DNA of 64,000 nt from Sorangium cellulosum (GCF_002950945.1 NZ_CP012673.1:2728001-2792000), one strand, 5' to 3'; positions 1-8,677 are shown, numbered from the stretch's first letter. Numbers and translations: made by a program. Notes: generated from the letters alone by a model not told the origin.

Positions 1-297
1 GTCGGCCGCGTACGGCCCGGCAGGGCAAACGCTCGACCCGCCGTCGCCGCCCGCGCCTGTGCCGTCGCCGCCGCCTCCGCCATTGCCTCCGGGGTCGCCG
101 CCGTCGCCGCCGGCGCTCGAGGTGCCGCTCGTCGTCGTGGCGGCCACGTCTCCGGAGGAGCTGCTCGGTCCGCCCGCTCCTGCGCCGGTCGACGAGCCGC
201 CCTCGCCCTCCGGAGAGAGCGGCTCGCCGCCGTCGCCGCACCCGTTCGTCGCCGCGGACAAGATTCCCCAGAGCACGAGAGAAGACCTGGTTTTCAT
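1..297 (-). CDS. Gly-rich putative lipoprotein, N-terminal part (runs off window)
   Basis: An open reading frame on the minus strand starts at ATG 297 and is still open at base 1 (99 codons seen). A textbook ribosome site AGGAGG lies 9 nt before the ATG and fixes the start. The protein begins MKTRSSLVLWGIL, a short basic and hydrophobic signal, followed by SAATNGC, a plausible but not ideal lipobox. After the Cys comes a low-complexity Gly/Ser/Asp linker (GGDGGDPGGNGG type), as in other lipoproteins of this window (35465, 60574). The functional domain lies beyond the window edge, so no role can be given. Confidence 0.8.
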   Translation of the reverse strand, partial: MKTRSSLVLWGILSAATNGCGDGGEPLSPEGEGGSSTGAGAGGPSSSSGDVAATTTSGTSSAGGDGGDPGGNGGGGGDGTGAGGDGGSSVCPAGPYAAD

Positions 298-552
298 GAG
301 CAAGCACCTCCTGCGAAACGAGAAGAGCGAACCTTTACCACACGTCCCGGGCGCCTGCCGGGTTGCGCCGCCGTTTCTGCGCAATCCATCGATGCGACAA
401 TCATCCAAAGTTTCACGCTCCGGCGCGGCCGCCCTGGCCCGCGCCGGACATCGCGGCTCCCGGCGGTGCGCTCGCTCATCCCGGGCGGAACGCCGGGAGC
501 CTCCCGCTTGCGTGGAGCAGGCCTGTGCAGATCGGCGGATACGGAGGTTCAC

Positions 553-2331
553 ATGCGTGAGCGCCACAAGGACTCTCTTTCTCGTGTTTCAGCATCAGGG
601 CACCTCCCCCGGCCCCCGGGCGAGGAAGTGGACCCCCGGGCGAGCCGCCGCGGCTTCCTGGGCGGGTTAGGGGGCATCGCGCTCGGCGCGCTGGGGGAGG
701 GCGCCGACTCGCCGCTCGGCGACTGCTGCGATCCGCCCGGGCCGCCGGCCGCGCTGGAGGCGATCCGGGCCGAGGCGCGGCGTTACCGCGCGCTCCTGCT
801 GCGCCATCAGGCCGCCGTCGACGAGTTCACCCTGGGCACCTTCCCCAAGGAGACCAACGGGGATGAAGCGCGTTATCCCGAGCGCATCGGCAATTACTCG
901 AAGGGTCTGCCCCACAACGACCTCGGCGAGGTGGACCCCGAGGCCTATGACGCGCTCCTCTGCGCGCTGGCCAGCGGCCGCTGGGAGGACTTCGAGGCCA
1001 TTCCGCTGGGCGGCCGGCTGCGCCTGACCAACCCTCTGGGAGGCCTCACCTACGATCTGATCGGGCCTGACGCCGCCGCCGTTCCGCTCGATCCGCCGCC
1101 TGCCCTCGCCAGCGCCGAGGCCGCGGCTCAGATGGCCGAGCTTTACTGGATGGCGCTTTGCCGCGACATCCCCTTCACCGACTATCCCACCGACCCCACC
1201 ATCGCCGCGGCCATCGACGATCTCCGCCGCTACTCCGGCTACAGGGGTCCGAGGCCCATCACCCCGCAGACGATCTTCCGCATCGACAGCCCCGGGACGC
1301 TGGAGGGACCGATGGTCTCCCAGTTCCTGCTCCAGCCCTGGACGTTCGACGGCATCGGCATCACGTCTCGGCTGCAGGTCCCGTTGCCCGTTACCACCGG
1401 AGACGGCATCGATTTTCTGACCTCCTATGAAGAGTGGCTGGCGGCGCAGCGCGGCTTTCCCGTGGGGACGACCATCAGCCCTCCGCGCATGGACCCCGTG
1501 CCCCGCCATATCCACGACCTGCGCGCCCTCGGCCAGCACGCCGGCGCGGACGTCCACTTTTCCTCTTACCTCCGGGCGGCCCTCATCCTGCTCAGCTATG
1601 GCGACCAGGCCCTGAGCGAGCGCAACCCGTACAGGTCGAGCAGGACACAGACCGGGTTCGCCAGCTTCGGAGCTTCCCACCTGCTCACGCTGATGGGCTG
1701 CTTGACCCGGGCGAGCCATCACGGCTTCTACGGCAAGTGGTACGTCGACCGCTACCTGCGGCCCGATGCCTTCGGCGGGCGCGTGCACAACCGGCGGCGG
1801 GGCGCGGCGGACTACCCCATCCACGAGGAGCTGCTCGGCTCCCCGGTGCTCGACCGCATCCATGCCTACAACCGGCTCGTCAACCGGCGGCGTGGATTGA
1901 ACGGCGGCGCCGGCTCTTACCTGCTGCCGGTCATGATACCCATCGGCTCTCCCACCGATCCCTCCTACCCGGCGGGGCACGGCTACACCGCGGGCTCCCG
2001 CGCGTCGCTCCTCAAAGCCTGGTTCAACGAGGACTTCGTGCTGCCGAGCCCCGTCAAGCCGAACCGCGACGGCACGGCGCTCGAGCCCTACGTGCCGGGC
2101 GTGGACGGACCGCCGCTCACCGTCGCCGGCGAGATCAACAAGCTCGCCCACAACACCTCCATGGGGCGCGACGCGTACGGCGTGCACTATCGAGCCGACG
2201 ACCTCGCCGGTTTCCACCTGGGCGAGGAGCTGGCCATCCGCACGCTCAGGGAGGAGCGCCCCACCTATGCCGAGTCGGTCTTCGAGGGCTTCGTCTTCAC
2301 CCGCTTCGACGGCACCGTCGTCGAGCTGTAA
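553..2331 (+). CDS. Tat-exported vanadium-dependent haloperoxidase (algal bromoperoxidase type)
   Basis: Predicted to oxidise halide with H2O2 at a vanadate centre outside the cytoplasmic membrane. Start is ATG 553, with GGAGG at 543-547; the frame is open further upstream but lacks a better site. 592 aa. A twin-arginine signal SRRGFLGG lies near residues 35-45. Vanadate-site motifs of the PAP2/haloperoxidase superfamily are visible: K395 and R403 in KWYVDRYLRPDAFGG, H476 in PSYPAGHGY, and R539 and H545 in MGRDAYGVH. The 8-residue K-R spacing, the 6-residue R-H spacing and the NKLAHNTSMGRD context are like red-algal and cyanobacterial bromoperoxidases, not the shorter acid phosphatases. Oddity: the residue two before H476 is Ala, where characterised enzymes have Ser. 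Halide preference cannot be read from sequence. The flanking genes give no clue to its substrate. Confidence 0.85.
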   Translation: MRERHKDSLSRVSASGHLPRPPGEEVDPRASRRGFLGGLGGIALGALGEGADSPLGDCCDPPGPPAALEAIRAEARRYRALLLRHQAAVDEFTLGTFPKETNGDEARYPERIGNYSKGLPHNDLGEVDPEAYDALLCALASGRWEDFEAIPLGGRLRLTNPLGGLTYDLIGPDAAAVPLDPPPALASAEAAAQMAELYWMALCRDIPFTDYPTDPTIAAAIDDLRRYSGYRGPRPITPQTIFRIDSPGTLEGPMVSQFLLQPWTFDGIGITSRLQVPLPVTTGDGIDFLTSYEEWLAAQRGFPVGTTISPPRMDPVPRHIHDLRALGQHAGADVHFSSYLRAALILLSYGDQALSERNPYRSSRTQTGFASFGASHLLTLMGCLTRASHHGFYGKWYVDRYLRPDAFGGRVHNRRRGAADYPIHEELLGSPVLDRIHAYNRLVNRRRGLNGGAGSYLLPVMIPIGSPTDPSYPAGHGYTAGSRASLLKAWFNEDFVLPSPVKPNRDGTALEPYVPGVDGPPLTVAGEINKLAHNTSMGRDAYGVHYRADDLAGFHLGEELAIRTLREERPTYAESVFEGFVFTRFDGTVVEL

Positions 2332-2370
2332 GGGGCGCGACCCGACGCGCCTCGTCGACCGGGCGCTCGC

Positions 2371-3492
2371 TCAGCCGCGCACGTCGACCGCGCCGAGCGG
2401 GAAGGGCACCCCGTTGACGAGCGCCTCGATGCGGTGCCGCCCCGGGTAGTGGCGGCGGGTGGTGAGGTCCTCCAGCGACACGGAGGCCGCGAGCCGGACG
2501 CGCCCGGCCGAGGGCAGGTCGACGGCGCGCAGCTTGAAGACGCGCGGGGCGGCGCCGCCTCGCGCCTTGATGAAGTGCACCACGAAGTCGACGAGCAGGC
2601 GCTGCGGCGCCGCGGCGGTGCTCGTCAGATCGAAGGTGAAGCGGAGCCGCTCGCCCAGCGCGGCCTGCCGCGGCAGGTCGACGGCGCCGACGTGCACCGC
2701 CGGCGCCGCGGCGAAGCCGCTGACCTCCAGCGCCCCGCGGTGCCCGCCCTTCACCAGCGAGCGCAGCGCGTGCCGGATCACCCACCGCCGCTCCGGCGTC
2801 GCGTCCTTCGACCAGCGCTGGCAGACGTCGACGGTGACCTCCGGGTTGTCCTTGGCGATGTCGTTGAGGTTGTTGGCCACCGAGCGGGTGACGTACCGCT
2901 CGGGCGCGTCCTTCAGCAGCTCCAGGAGGCGCACCACCGGCGCGGGATCCCGCTGGAACGCGGGCAGGCGCTGCGCCCAGGGCAGCCGCGGCCGCGTGCC
3001 CTCGGAGACGAGGCGGCGGACGTCGGGGTCGGGGTCGCGGGCCCAGGCCGAGAGCCGCTCGTACGTGGCCTCGGGGTGGCGGAGGAGGAAGGCGCGGACG
3101 CTGAACTCCGCCGTGAAGCGGCGGGTCAGCTCGTACTGGAGCTGCATCGCCGGCTCGAAGTCGTCGAGGCCGTGCTCGGCGACGTAGAACACGTGGGGCA
3201 GGTAGCGGAAAGGCGCCATCGCGTCCCCGGCCGGTTCGCCGTCGCGATGCTCACGCGGCGGCGGCAGCGAGGCGCGGAGGATCGCCGCGGCCTGCGGGAA
3301 ACGCGCGGGCAGGAAGTGGTGCATCGCGGCCGCGATGTGGCGGGCTCGCGCGGTCAGCTCGAGGGCGTCGAGGCCGTCCTGCGCCGCGGCGGTGAACCCG
3401 CGCGCGTCGAAGCCGCGGTGCGCCGCGCGCAGCTCGGCGGCGATGCCGGCGACGAGGTCGCGATCGAAGAAGAGCTTGAGCGACGTGGCCAT
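2371..3492 (-). CDS. AlkC-type DNA alkylation repair glycosylase with C-terminal Ig-like domain
   Basis: 373 aa. Start is ATG 3492, with GGAGA 5 nt upstream. Residues 1-260 are helical HEAT-like repeats of the AlkC/AlkD superfamily. The segments RSVANNLNDIAKDNPE and RRWVIRHALRSLVKGG are hallmarks of the AlkC group (COG4335). The last ~100 residues are beta-rich and fit the Ig-like domain known in one AlkC subgroup. AlkC enzymes remove 3-methylated bases from DNA without flipping the base out. The gene is divergent, at 55 bp, from a WYL-domain gene that could be its regulator. The family is firm; the exact substrate is inferred. Confidence 0.82.
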   Translation of the reverse strand: MATSLKLFFDRDLVAGIAAELRAAHRGFDARGFTAAAQDGLDALELTARARHIAAAMHHFLPARFPQAAAILRASLPPPREHRDGEPAGDAMAPFRYLPHVFYVAEHGLDDFEPAMQLQYELTRRFTAEFSVRAFLLRHPEATYERLSAWARDPDPDVRRLVSEGTRPRLPWAQRLPAFQRDPAPVVRLLELLKDAPERYVTRSVANNLNDIAKDNPEVTVDVCQRWSKDATPERRWVIRHALRSLVKGGHRGALEVSGFAAAPAVHVGAVDLPRQAALGERLRFTFDLTSTAAAPQRLLVDFVVHFIKARGGAAPRVFKLRAVDLPSAGRVRLAASVSLEDLTTRRHYPGRHRIEALVNGVPFPLGAVDVRG

Positions 3493-3513
3493 GCTGTCTC
3501 CTTGGGCCCGCTT

Positions 3514-3527
3514 GTCTCCCCGGAGAC
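3514..3527. promoter_or_regulatory. Short dyad in the alkC/WYL divergent intergenic region
   Basis: GTCTCC-CC-GGAGAC is a perfect 6+6 inverted repeat centred in the 55-bp gap between the two divergent start codons. It is followed by a direct repeat of CTGACA/CTGACA at 3529-3544. Position and symmetry fit an operator controlling both genes, but no binding protein can be assigned. Confidence 0.3.
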
Positions 3528-3547
3528 CCTGACAGAAACTGACATGG

Positions 3548-3919
3548 ATGTCGCGCGCCGATCGGCTGATGGATCTCGTCGACGTCCCACGCGTGCGCGA
3601 GGGCGCCGGCGCGCCGCCGCCGGAGCTGCTCCGGCTGTTCGAGCGCGCCTTCACCGGCGGTGTCGGCCTCGGCTTCGCCTACGTCCACCGCGAGGGCCAC
3701 GCGACGATGCGGCGGGTCGAGCCGCACGGCCTCCTGGTCGAGCCGCCGGTCTGGTACGTGGTCGCGCGCGACGTGGACAAGGGCGAGCCGCGCACGTTCC
3801 GTATGGACCGGATCGCGCGGCCCCGCCTGCTGCCCGAGGTTCAGTTCCGGCCGGATCCGGCGCTGGTCGACGCCCAGCTCCCCGATCGCGAGCGCTGGCG
3901 GCCGCTCACGGCGCCGTGA
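3548..3919 (+). CDS. WYL-domain protein lacking the HTH half (probable internal deletion)
   Basis: 123 aa. The first residues, MSRADRLMDLVD, match the usual start of YafY/WYL regulators, in which a winged helix-turn-helix follows. Here the sequence jumps directly to a WYL domain (roughly residues 35-110), with WYVVARD and TFRMDRI recognisable. Full family members are usually 220-320 aa. The simplest reading is an in-frame deletion of the DNA-binding and linker part that left the two ends joined. A stand-alone ligand-sensing WYL protein is the alternative. ATG 3548 is preceded by only a weak ribosome site. Confidence 0.7.
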   Translation: MSRADRLMDLVDVPRVREGAGAPPPELLRLFERAFTGGVGLGFAYVHREGHATMRRVEPHGLLVEPPVWYVVARDVDKGEPRTFRMDRIARPRLLPEVQFRPDPALVDAQLPDRERWRPLTAP

Positions 3920-4391
3920 CGCCGCGCGTGGCCACCAGCGAGACAAATCGTTCCACTGGTACATTCTGTCAACTCCCGGCGAGAGGGCGTGGTCGCCGCG
4001 CTTCTCGGCGGACGTTGCGGAGCGAGGCGCCGGCGAGCCCGTGCTGCCCTGCGCCACGGGACATTGTGTCTCGGTATCCGTGAAGCGCGCGCGCCTCCCG
4101 GATCCACGTCGACCCCGGAGCGCGACGGCGATTCAGCCGAATTCACCCGTCGGGAGCAGGCCCCGTCGCCTCCGGCGTGGGTTGGGCCGCATCTTGCAGT
4201 ACACGATGAGGATCGATCGTCAGCGCTGCAGAAGCGCGGGTGGGCCGAGATCGGTGCACGATCGATGACGGGGTGGGCTCAGGGGCGGCGCCGACAGGCG
4301 CGGCCCGGTACGTGGGCCATGGGGACGGTCACCGCGGCCTCCCGTAGCTGAGCTCGCGTCCATCGCGGTTCGAACAGACAGGAGCGAAATC
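3920..4391. other. Gene-free stretch with dispersed repeat copy A
   Basis: No reading frame here has convincing codon bias or homology. At 4093-4161 lies a 69-bp sequence that recurs, with 62 of 69 bases identical by hand alignment, at 6407-6475. Its ends, GCCTCCCG and CGGGAGCAGGC, are an imperfect inverted repeat. The rest may hold the promoter of the lipoprotein gene at 4392, but no clear boxes are seen. Confidence 0.6.
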
Positions 4392-4673
4392 ATGAACAGT
4401 TTCATCAGCATGACATGCATCACGGGCGTACTGGTCGCGTCGGCGCTCGGCTGCGCCGCGACCTCGGCCGAGGAGCAGCGGCGCGCGGTGACCCATCAGC
4501 ACAACGCGGATGAAGCGGCGCATCAGGGGCAGTACGGGATTGCGGGCGACGAGCAGCGGAAGGCCGAAGATGCGCACGCCAGGGCCGTGCAGAAGGCGAT
4601 GGATGAGGGCAAGCCGATCCCTCGCCAGACGAGGCCGGGCGATCCGCCGCCGCCTCCTCCTCCGACGTACTGA
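4392..4673 (+). CDS. Small putative lipoprotein with Pro-rich tail
   Basis: 93 aa. The start ATG 4392 has AGGAG 8 nt upstream. A hydrophobic signal ends in the lipobox VASALGC, so the mature protein should be lipidated on that Cys and sit in the envelope. The mature part is short and hydrophilic, rich in Glu, Gln, Ala and His, probably helical, and ends in a run of prolines. No known domain is recognised. A second small lipoprotein follows on the same strand 53 bp later, so the two may be co-transcribed. Confidence 0.7.
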   Translation: MNSFISMTCITGVLVASALGCAATSAEEQRRAVTHQHNADEAAHQGQYGIAGDEQRKAEDAHARAVQKAMDEGKPIPRQTRPGDPPPPPPPTY

Positions 4674-4726
4674 CGCGCGACCTGCGCGGGTAAGACGCCC
4701 CTCTATTCAACGACGCGAGGTGATCC

Positions 4727-5029
4727 TTGAAGACCTTGGCAGCATGTGGAGTTCTCATCGTTTCGGCCTTTCTCCTGGCGCCCGGATGCGCGAGGGACAG
4801 CGAGGCGGGGCGCACGGTCGATTGCGCCAGCATCTGTTCGAAATACTCCGAATGTACCACGGAGATCGATGTGGCTTCGTGCACGAGCGAGTGCGAGGAC
4901 AAGGCGGACGCGGACTCGAGCTATCAAGAGAGCGCCGCCGCCTGCACGGAGTGCATCGAAGACAAGGCGTGCAAGGAGGCGGAGCCTTGCTGGGCGAGCT
5001 GCCCGGACATGCCCGCCGTGAGCACGTGA
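4727..5029 (+). CDS. Small Cys-rich putative lipoprotein (TTG start)
   Basis: 100 aa starting at TTG 4727, with GAGGTGA just upstream; no ATG fits. The signal peptide ends in LAPGC (lipobox). The mature part has about ten cysteines in CxxxC-like pairs (CASICSKYSEC, CTSEC, ACTEC, CWASC). This suggests a small disulfide-stabilised envelope protein, a type common in myxobacteria. Function unknown. Confidence 0.68.
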   Translation: MKTLAACGVLIVSAFLLAPGCARDSEAGRTVDCASICSKYSECTTEIDVASCTSECEDKADADSSYQESAAACTECIEDKACKEAEPCWASCPDMPAVST

Positions 5030-5210
5030 CCGGACACCGAGCGCGGCCGATCTCGTCGGAGATCACCGCGCTTCCGCCGGCGCTCCCGGCGGCTCGGCCG
5101 CCGCGCCTGGCGCTCCCGGCGCCTCGGTCGATGCGCGCCGGGCGGCGTCCCTGCCCGTCCAGCTTTCAGTTTCACCGTCCAGGGACGAGGGGGGCGTGGT
5201 GAAAGCGTGC

Positions 5211-5216
5211 TAGCGT
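5211..5216 (+). promoter_or_regulatory. Candidate -10 hexamer TAGCGT of the histidine kinase gene
   Basis: TAGCGT ends 6 nt before ATG 5223. A transcript started at the usual distance would begin at or next to the start codon. There is no Shine-Dalgarno sequence in the gap. No -35 box is evident. Confidence 0.4.
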
Positions 5217-5222
5217 CCAGGC

Positions 5223-6347
5223 ATGGCGGTCGAAGACGCGAAACCGCGGCCGGAGCGCGAGGAGACGGACGAGAGCCTGCGCGTGGAGCGGGATATCACC
5301 GATCGAGCCCTGGCCGAGAAGCGGGCCGCCGTCGAAGCAAAGTCCGACGCGGCGGTCAGCCGCGCCCGGGATCGCGCCGACGCTGTGCTGAGCGCCGCTC
5401 GCGAGGACGCGGATCAGAGCTCCCGCGAGCTGGGCCTCGATCAGGCGAGCGATGCTGTCGCCAAAGAACGCTCGCTGGAAGACGTCATTGTCCGAGGTGA
5501 GCGGGCCGTCGCGGACGAGAACCTTCGCCGCGAGCGCGCCGAGCATGCCCGTATTCTGTCCAAGCTGTTTCCGCTGGAGAGATACAAGACCGACATGCAC
5601 CTGCTGACCGAACGCGCCCGCTCCGACGACGCCCTCTCGCATCGCGACGACTTCCTGAGCATCGTCAGCCACGACCTGAGAAACCTGCTCGGCGGAATCG
5701 TCATGAGCGTGGAGCTGCTCTCCGGGGAGGCCTCCGCGCAGGACGACGGAAGCGAGCCCGCCTTGGCAGTGAAACGGGTTCGACGCTACGCCGCCCGGAT
5801 GAGCAGGCTCATCAACGATCTCGTGGACGTCGTGAGCATCGAATCCGGCAAGCTAGCGAGCACAATGGATCGTGGCGATGCGCTCGCGCTGCTCGTCGAG
5901 ACGGTGGAGACGTTCCGGCCTGTGGCGTCGGAGAAGGAAATCGCCGTCGAGCTGGAGGTCGCCGAGCGGTCCCTGCCGGCAGACTTCGACCCGGAGCGGA
6001 TACTCCAGGTGCTCTCGAACCTCATGATGAACTCGATCAAGTTCACCCCGCCGGGAGGGAAGATCCGCGTTCGCGGGGAGCGCGCCGGAGGCGAGCTTCG
6101 CGTCTCGGTGAGCGATACCGGCCCTGGCGTACCCAGCGACATGCTGGAGATCGTCTTCGAGCGGTTCTGGCAGATCGGCAAGAAGGATCGGAGAGGGCTG
6201 GGCCTTGGACTCTACATCTGCAAGAACATCATCGAGGCTCACGGCGGCAGGATCTGGGTGGAGAGCAGGATGGGCGAGGGCAGCACGTTCTCTTTCACGA
6301 TTCCATGCGCGCTCGGCTCGGCGGACCGGCGCGGGGAAGCGCCCTGA
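5223..6347 (+). CDS. Soluble sensor histidine kinase with coiled-coil N-terminus
   Basis: 374 aa. Residues 1-125 are Ala/Arg/Glu/Asp-rich with heptad-like spacing and look like a long coiled coil. No membrane segment and no PAS or GAF domain is visible. A HisKA dimerisation domain follows, with the phospho-acceptor in SIVSHDLRN, then a GHKL ATPase with the N box (LMMNSIKFTPPGG), G1 (VSDTGPGV) and G2 (GLGLGLYICKNI). It should autophosphorylate and pass phosphate to a response regulator, but no partner regulator is adjacent. The input is probably another protein binding the coiled coil (inference). Confidence 0.9.
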   Translation: MAVEDAKPRPEREETDESLRVERDITDRALAEKRAAVEAKSDAAVSRARDRADAVLSAAREDADQSSRELGLDQASDAVAKERSLEDVIVRGERAVADENLRRERAEHARILSKLFPLERYKTDMHLLTERARSDDALSHRDDFLSIVSHDLRNLLGGIVMSVELLSGEASAQDDGSEPALAVKRVRRYAARMSRLINDLVDVVSIESGKLASTMDRGDALALLVETVETFRPVASEKEIAVELEVAERSLPADFDPERILQVLSNLMMNSIKFTPPGGKIRVRGERAGGELRVSVSDTGPGVPSDMLEIVFERFWQIGKKDRRGLGLGLYICKNIIEAHGGRIWVESRMGEGSTFSFTIPCALGSADRRGEAP

Positions 6348-6372
6348 GGCCAGGGCGCGCGGGGCCAGTCTG

Positions 6373-6407
6373 GCCGTGCTCGTTCAGCTCATCTCGAGGA
6401 AGAGCCG
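6373..6407. repeat. 35-bp exact copy of the 3' end of the E2 gene
   Basis: Bases 6373-6407 are identical to 7170-7204, which include the last codons and stop of the dihydrolipoamide acyltransferase gene (..RLFLEMS-stop on the minus strand). The copy lies ~760 bp away in gene-free DNA and directly abuts dispersed repeat B, so it looks like a duplication scar. Confidence 0.85.
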
Positions 6408-6475
6408 CCTCCCGGAACCACGTTGCCCCCGGAGCGTGACGGCGATTTAGCCAAGTTCACCCGTCGGGAGCAGGC
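6407..6475. repeat. Dispersed 69-bp repeat, copy B
   Basis: About 90% identical to 4093-4161 over the same length, with no gaps. The conserved blocks are GCCTCCCGGA at one end and TCACCCGTCGGGAGCAGGC at the other. The surrounding 6348-6685 stretch is otherwise gene-free. It contains an AT-richer patch near 6630-6665 that may be the promoter zone of the next gene. Confidence 0.8.
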
Positions 6476-6685
6476 GAGGGCTTCTTGCGGAAAAACGACG
6501 TGCTCGGCCGTCGCCTCGGCGAGTGCAGGGTCACCCCGGCTCCTTGCGGCGCGCCGGCAGGGCTGGCGCCGGCGGGAGTCCTGGGAGTCCCTGATCGCCC
6601 AGCTTCCGAGTTCATCGTCCAAGACGGGTGGGCGTATTTCGGTTTTATTGCTTGTGCTAGACGCCGAATGCGTCCTTAATGACCC

Positions 6686-6988
6686 ATGGAACAATTATTT
6701 GTGGAGAAGAACATCCTGGCGGCGAGCGAGCGGCTCGGCATCGCGCAGGAGCAGCTCGACGCCGCGATCCAGGCGTACGATGCCAGCAGGCCGGATGTGG
6801 AAGCGATCAAGGGGGCATCCGAGCGGCTGAGAGAGGCGCGCCTGTGCATCGAGCAGATTCAGCAGCACATCGACGCCAGCGCCGAGGTCGTGCCGGCCAA
6901 GCGCAACTGCCCGGCGTGCGGAAAGACCATCCGTGCCCAGGCAACGCTGTGCGGCTACTGCTGGACGAAAGTCAGCCCCGCCTCGTAG
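6686..6988 (+). CDS. Small zinc-ribbon protein
   Basis: 100 aa. Residues 1-70 are predicted helical and acidic (SERLGIAQEQLDAAIQAYD). The C-terminus carries CPACGKTIRAQATLCGYC, two CxxC pairs separated by 11 residues, typical of a zinc ribbon. No catalytic domain is seen. The start ATG 6686 lacks a strong ribosome site. A helical arm plus zinc ribbon suggests a protein- or nucleic-acid-binding adaptor, but no function can be assigned. Confidence 0.6.
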   Translation: MEQLFVEKNILAASERLGIAQEQLDAAIQAYDASRPDVEAIKGASERLREARLCIEQIQQHIDASAEVVPAKRNCPACGKTIRAQATLCGYCWTKVSPAS

Positions 6989-7180
6989 TCGAGGCCGGAG
7001 ATCGTCGGCGACGGCGCACGCTCCTGGGCGTGAGGGCGCTGCGCCCTCGGGGCCCTCATGGCGCCCGGCCCCGCATCGCGCCGGCGTGACGACGTCACGC
7101 CGGCGTGAGCCGTGGGCTCCTGTCCAGCTCGGCCGGCCGAGAGGAGCCGACGCGCGCTCCGGACCACGCGCCGTGCTCGT

Positions 7181-8677
7181 TCAGCTCATCTCGAGGAAGA
7201 GCCGATCCGGCTCCTCCAGATACCCGATGATCTCGTACGCGAACGCCGCGCCCACGTGACCGTCGACGATCCGATGATCGAACGACAGCGACAGCAGCAT
7301 CACGTCCCCGATCACGATCTGCCCATCGCGCACGACCGGCTTCTGCTTCATCTGGTGGATCCCCAGGATCGCGACCTCGGGGAAGTTCAAGATCGGCGTC
7401 GCGAACAGCCCACCTTGCTGTCCCAGCGACGTGATCGTGAAGGTCGATCCCCCGAGATCTCCCGGCTTGACCTTCCCCGCCTTGGTGTCCTCGCTGAGCC
7501 GCGCGATCTCCCGCGCGATGTCGAGCACGCTCCGGCGATCCGCGTCGCGCACGACCGGCACGATGAGCCCGGCCTCGGTCGCCGACGCGATGCCGATATG
7601 ATAGCTCTTCTTGAGGACGATCTCCTGCGCGGCCTCGTCGAACGCGCTGTTCAGCATCGGGTGCTTCTTCAGCGCGGCGACCGCGGCCTTCACGAAGAAG
7701 GGGAGGTAGGTCAGCTTGACCCCCGCCTTCTCGGCGAGCGGCCGCAGGCGCGCCCGGCGCTCCTTCAGCGCCGAGACGTCGCACTCCTCGACGAACGTGA
7801 AGTGCGCCGCCGTGTGCTTCGACCGCGCCATCCCCTCGAAGATCCGCTTCCGCACGCCGCGGAGCGGGATGCGCTCGTCGCCCGGGGCGGCCGCGACGGG
7901 CACCCCGCGCCGTTCGCCCTCGTCCAGCAGCTCTCCCGCCGCGCCCGCCGCGCGCTCCTCCACGCCCGCCGCGCGCCCTGCCGCCGCGCCCTCCACGCCC
8001 GCCACGGGCGCCCTCCTCGGCGCGGCCAGCTCCCTCGCCGGCGCCGCCATGGGCGCCGCCGCCGGAGCCGGCCGGGCCACCACCGGCGTCTCCTCGGGCG
8101 CCTCGTGCGCCCGCACGTCGTCCTTCGTGACCCGCCCGCCCGGACCGCTCGGCGGAACCCGCCGCAGGTCGATCCCGAGATCGCGCGCCAGCTTGCGCGT
8201 CGCCGGCGTCGCGAGCGGCTTCTCGTTGAAGTAGGCCGCACCCGCGGACGGCACGCTGCCGTTCGTCCACGCCGCCGGCGTTGGCGCCATGAGGTTCATC
8301 CCCGGGAGATCCTCCCGGATGTCGCCGACCGCCGTGGCCGCAGGCTCCGCGGCCGCAGCCGCGGCCTTGGCGGCGGAGTGCCTCATCCCCGCCCCGGATG
8401 AAGGCGACGCGGCCGCCGCCGCCCCGGCAGGTTTGTCGTCGAGATCGTACACCACGAGGACCGAGTGGACCGGGACCACCCCGCCCACCTTGCCCCGCGT
8501 CTCGACGATCCTGCCCGCCCGCGGCGACGTGATCGTCACCGTCGCCTTGTCGGTCATCACCTCGACCATCGGCTGATCCTCGGTGACCACGTCGCCGGGC
8601 GACACCAGCCAGGTCACGATCTCCCCCTCCGTGACGCCCTCGCCGATGTCCGGAAGCCTGAACTCGTACTTGCCCAT
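7181..8677 (-). CDS. bkdB: Branched-chain 2-oxo acid dehydrogenase E2 (lipoamide acyltransferase)
   Basis: 498 aa. An N-terminal lipoyl domain has the modified lysine at K44 in MTDKATV. A peripheral-subunit-binding domain follows near residues 165-200 (ATRKLARDLGIDL, GPGGRVTKDDV) after a Pro/Ala linker, then a long second linker and the acyltransferase core, with FDHRIVDGHVGAA at the C-terminus. It transfers the branched acyl group from lipoyl to CoA at the core of the complex. Only 4 nt separate it from the E1-beta gene. The E1-alpha partner is clearly of the branched-chain type, so this E2 is assigned likewise. In Myxococcus the corresponding E1 genes form the esg locus, needed for iso-branched fatty acids and development. 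Confidence 0.9.
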   Translation of the reverse strand: MGKYEFRLPDIGEGVTEGEIVTWLVSPGDVVTEDQPMVEVMTDKATVTITSPRAGRIVETRGKVGGVVPVHSVLVVYDLDDKPAGAAAAASPSSGAGMRHSAAKAAAAAAEPAATAVGDIREDLPGMNLMAPTPAAWTNGSVPSAGAAYFNEKPLATPATRKLARDLGIDLRRVPPSGPGGRVTKDDVRAHEAPEETPVVARPAPAAAPMAAPARELAAPRRAPVAGVEGAAAGRAAGVEERAAGAAGELLDEGERRGVPVAAAPGDERIPLRGVRKRIFEGMARSKHTAAHFTFVEECDVSALKERRARLRPLAEKAGVKLTYLPFFVKAAVAALKKHPMLNSAFDEAAQEIVLKKSYHIGIASATEAGLIVPVVRDADRRSVLDIAREIARLSEDTKAGKVKPGDLGGSTFTITSLGQQGGLFATPILNFPEVAILGIHQMKQKPVVRDGQIVIGDVMLLSLSFDHRIVDGHVGAAFAYEIIGYLEEPDRLFLEMS

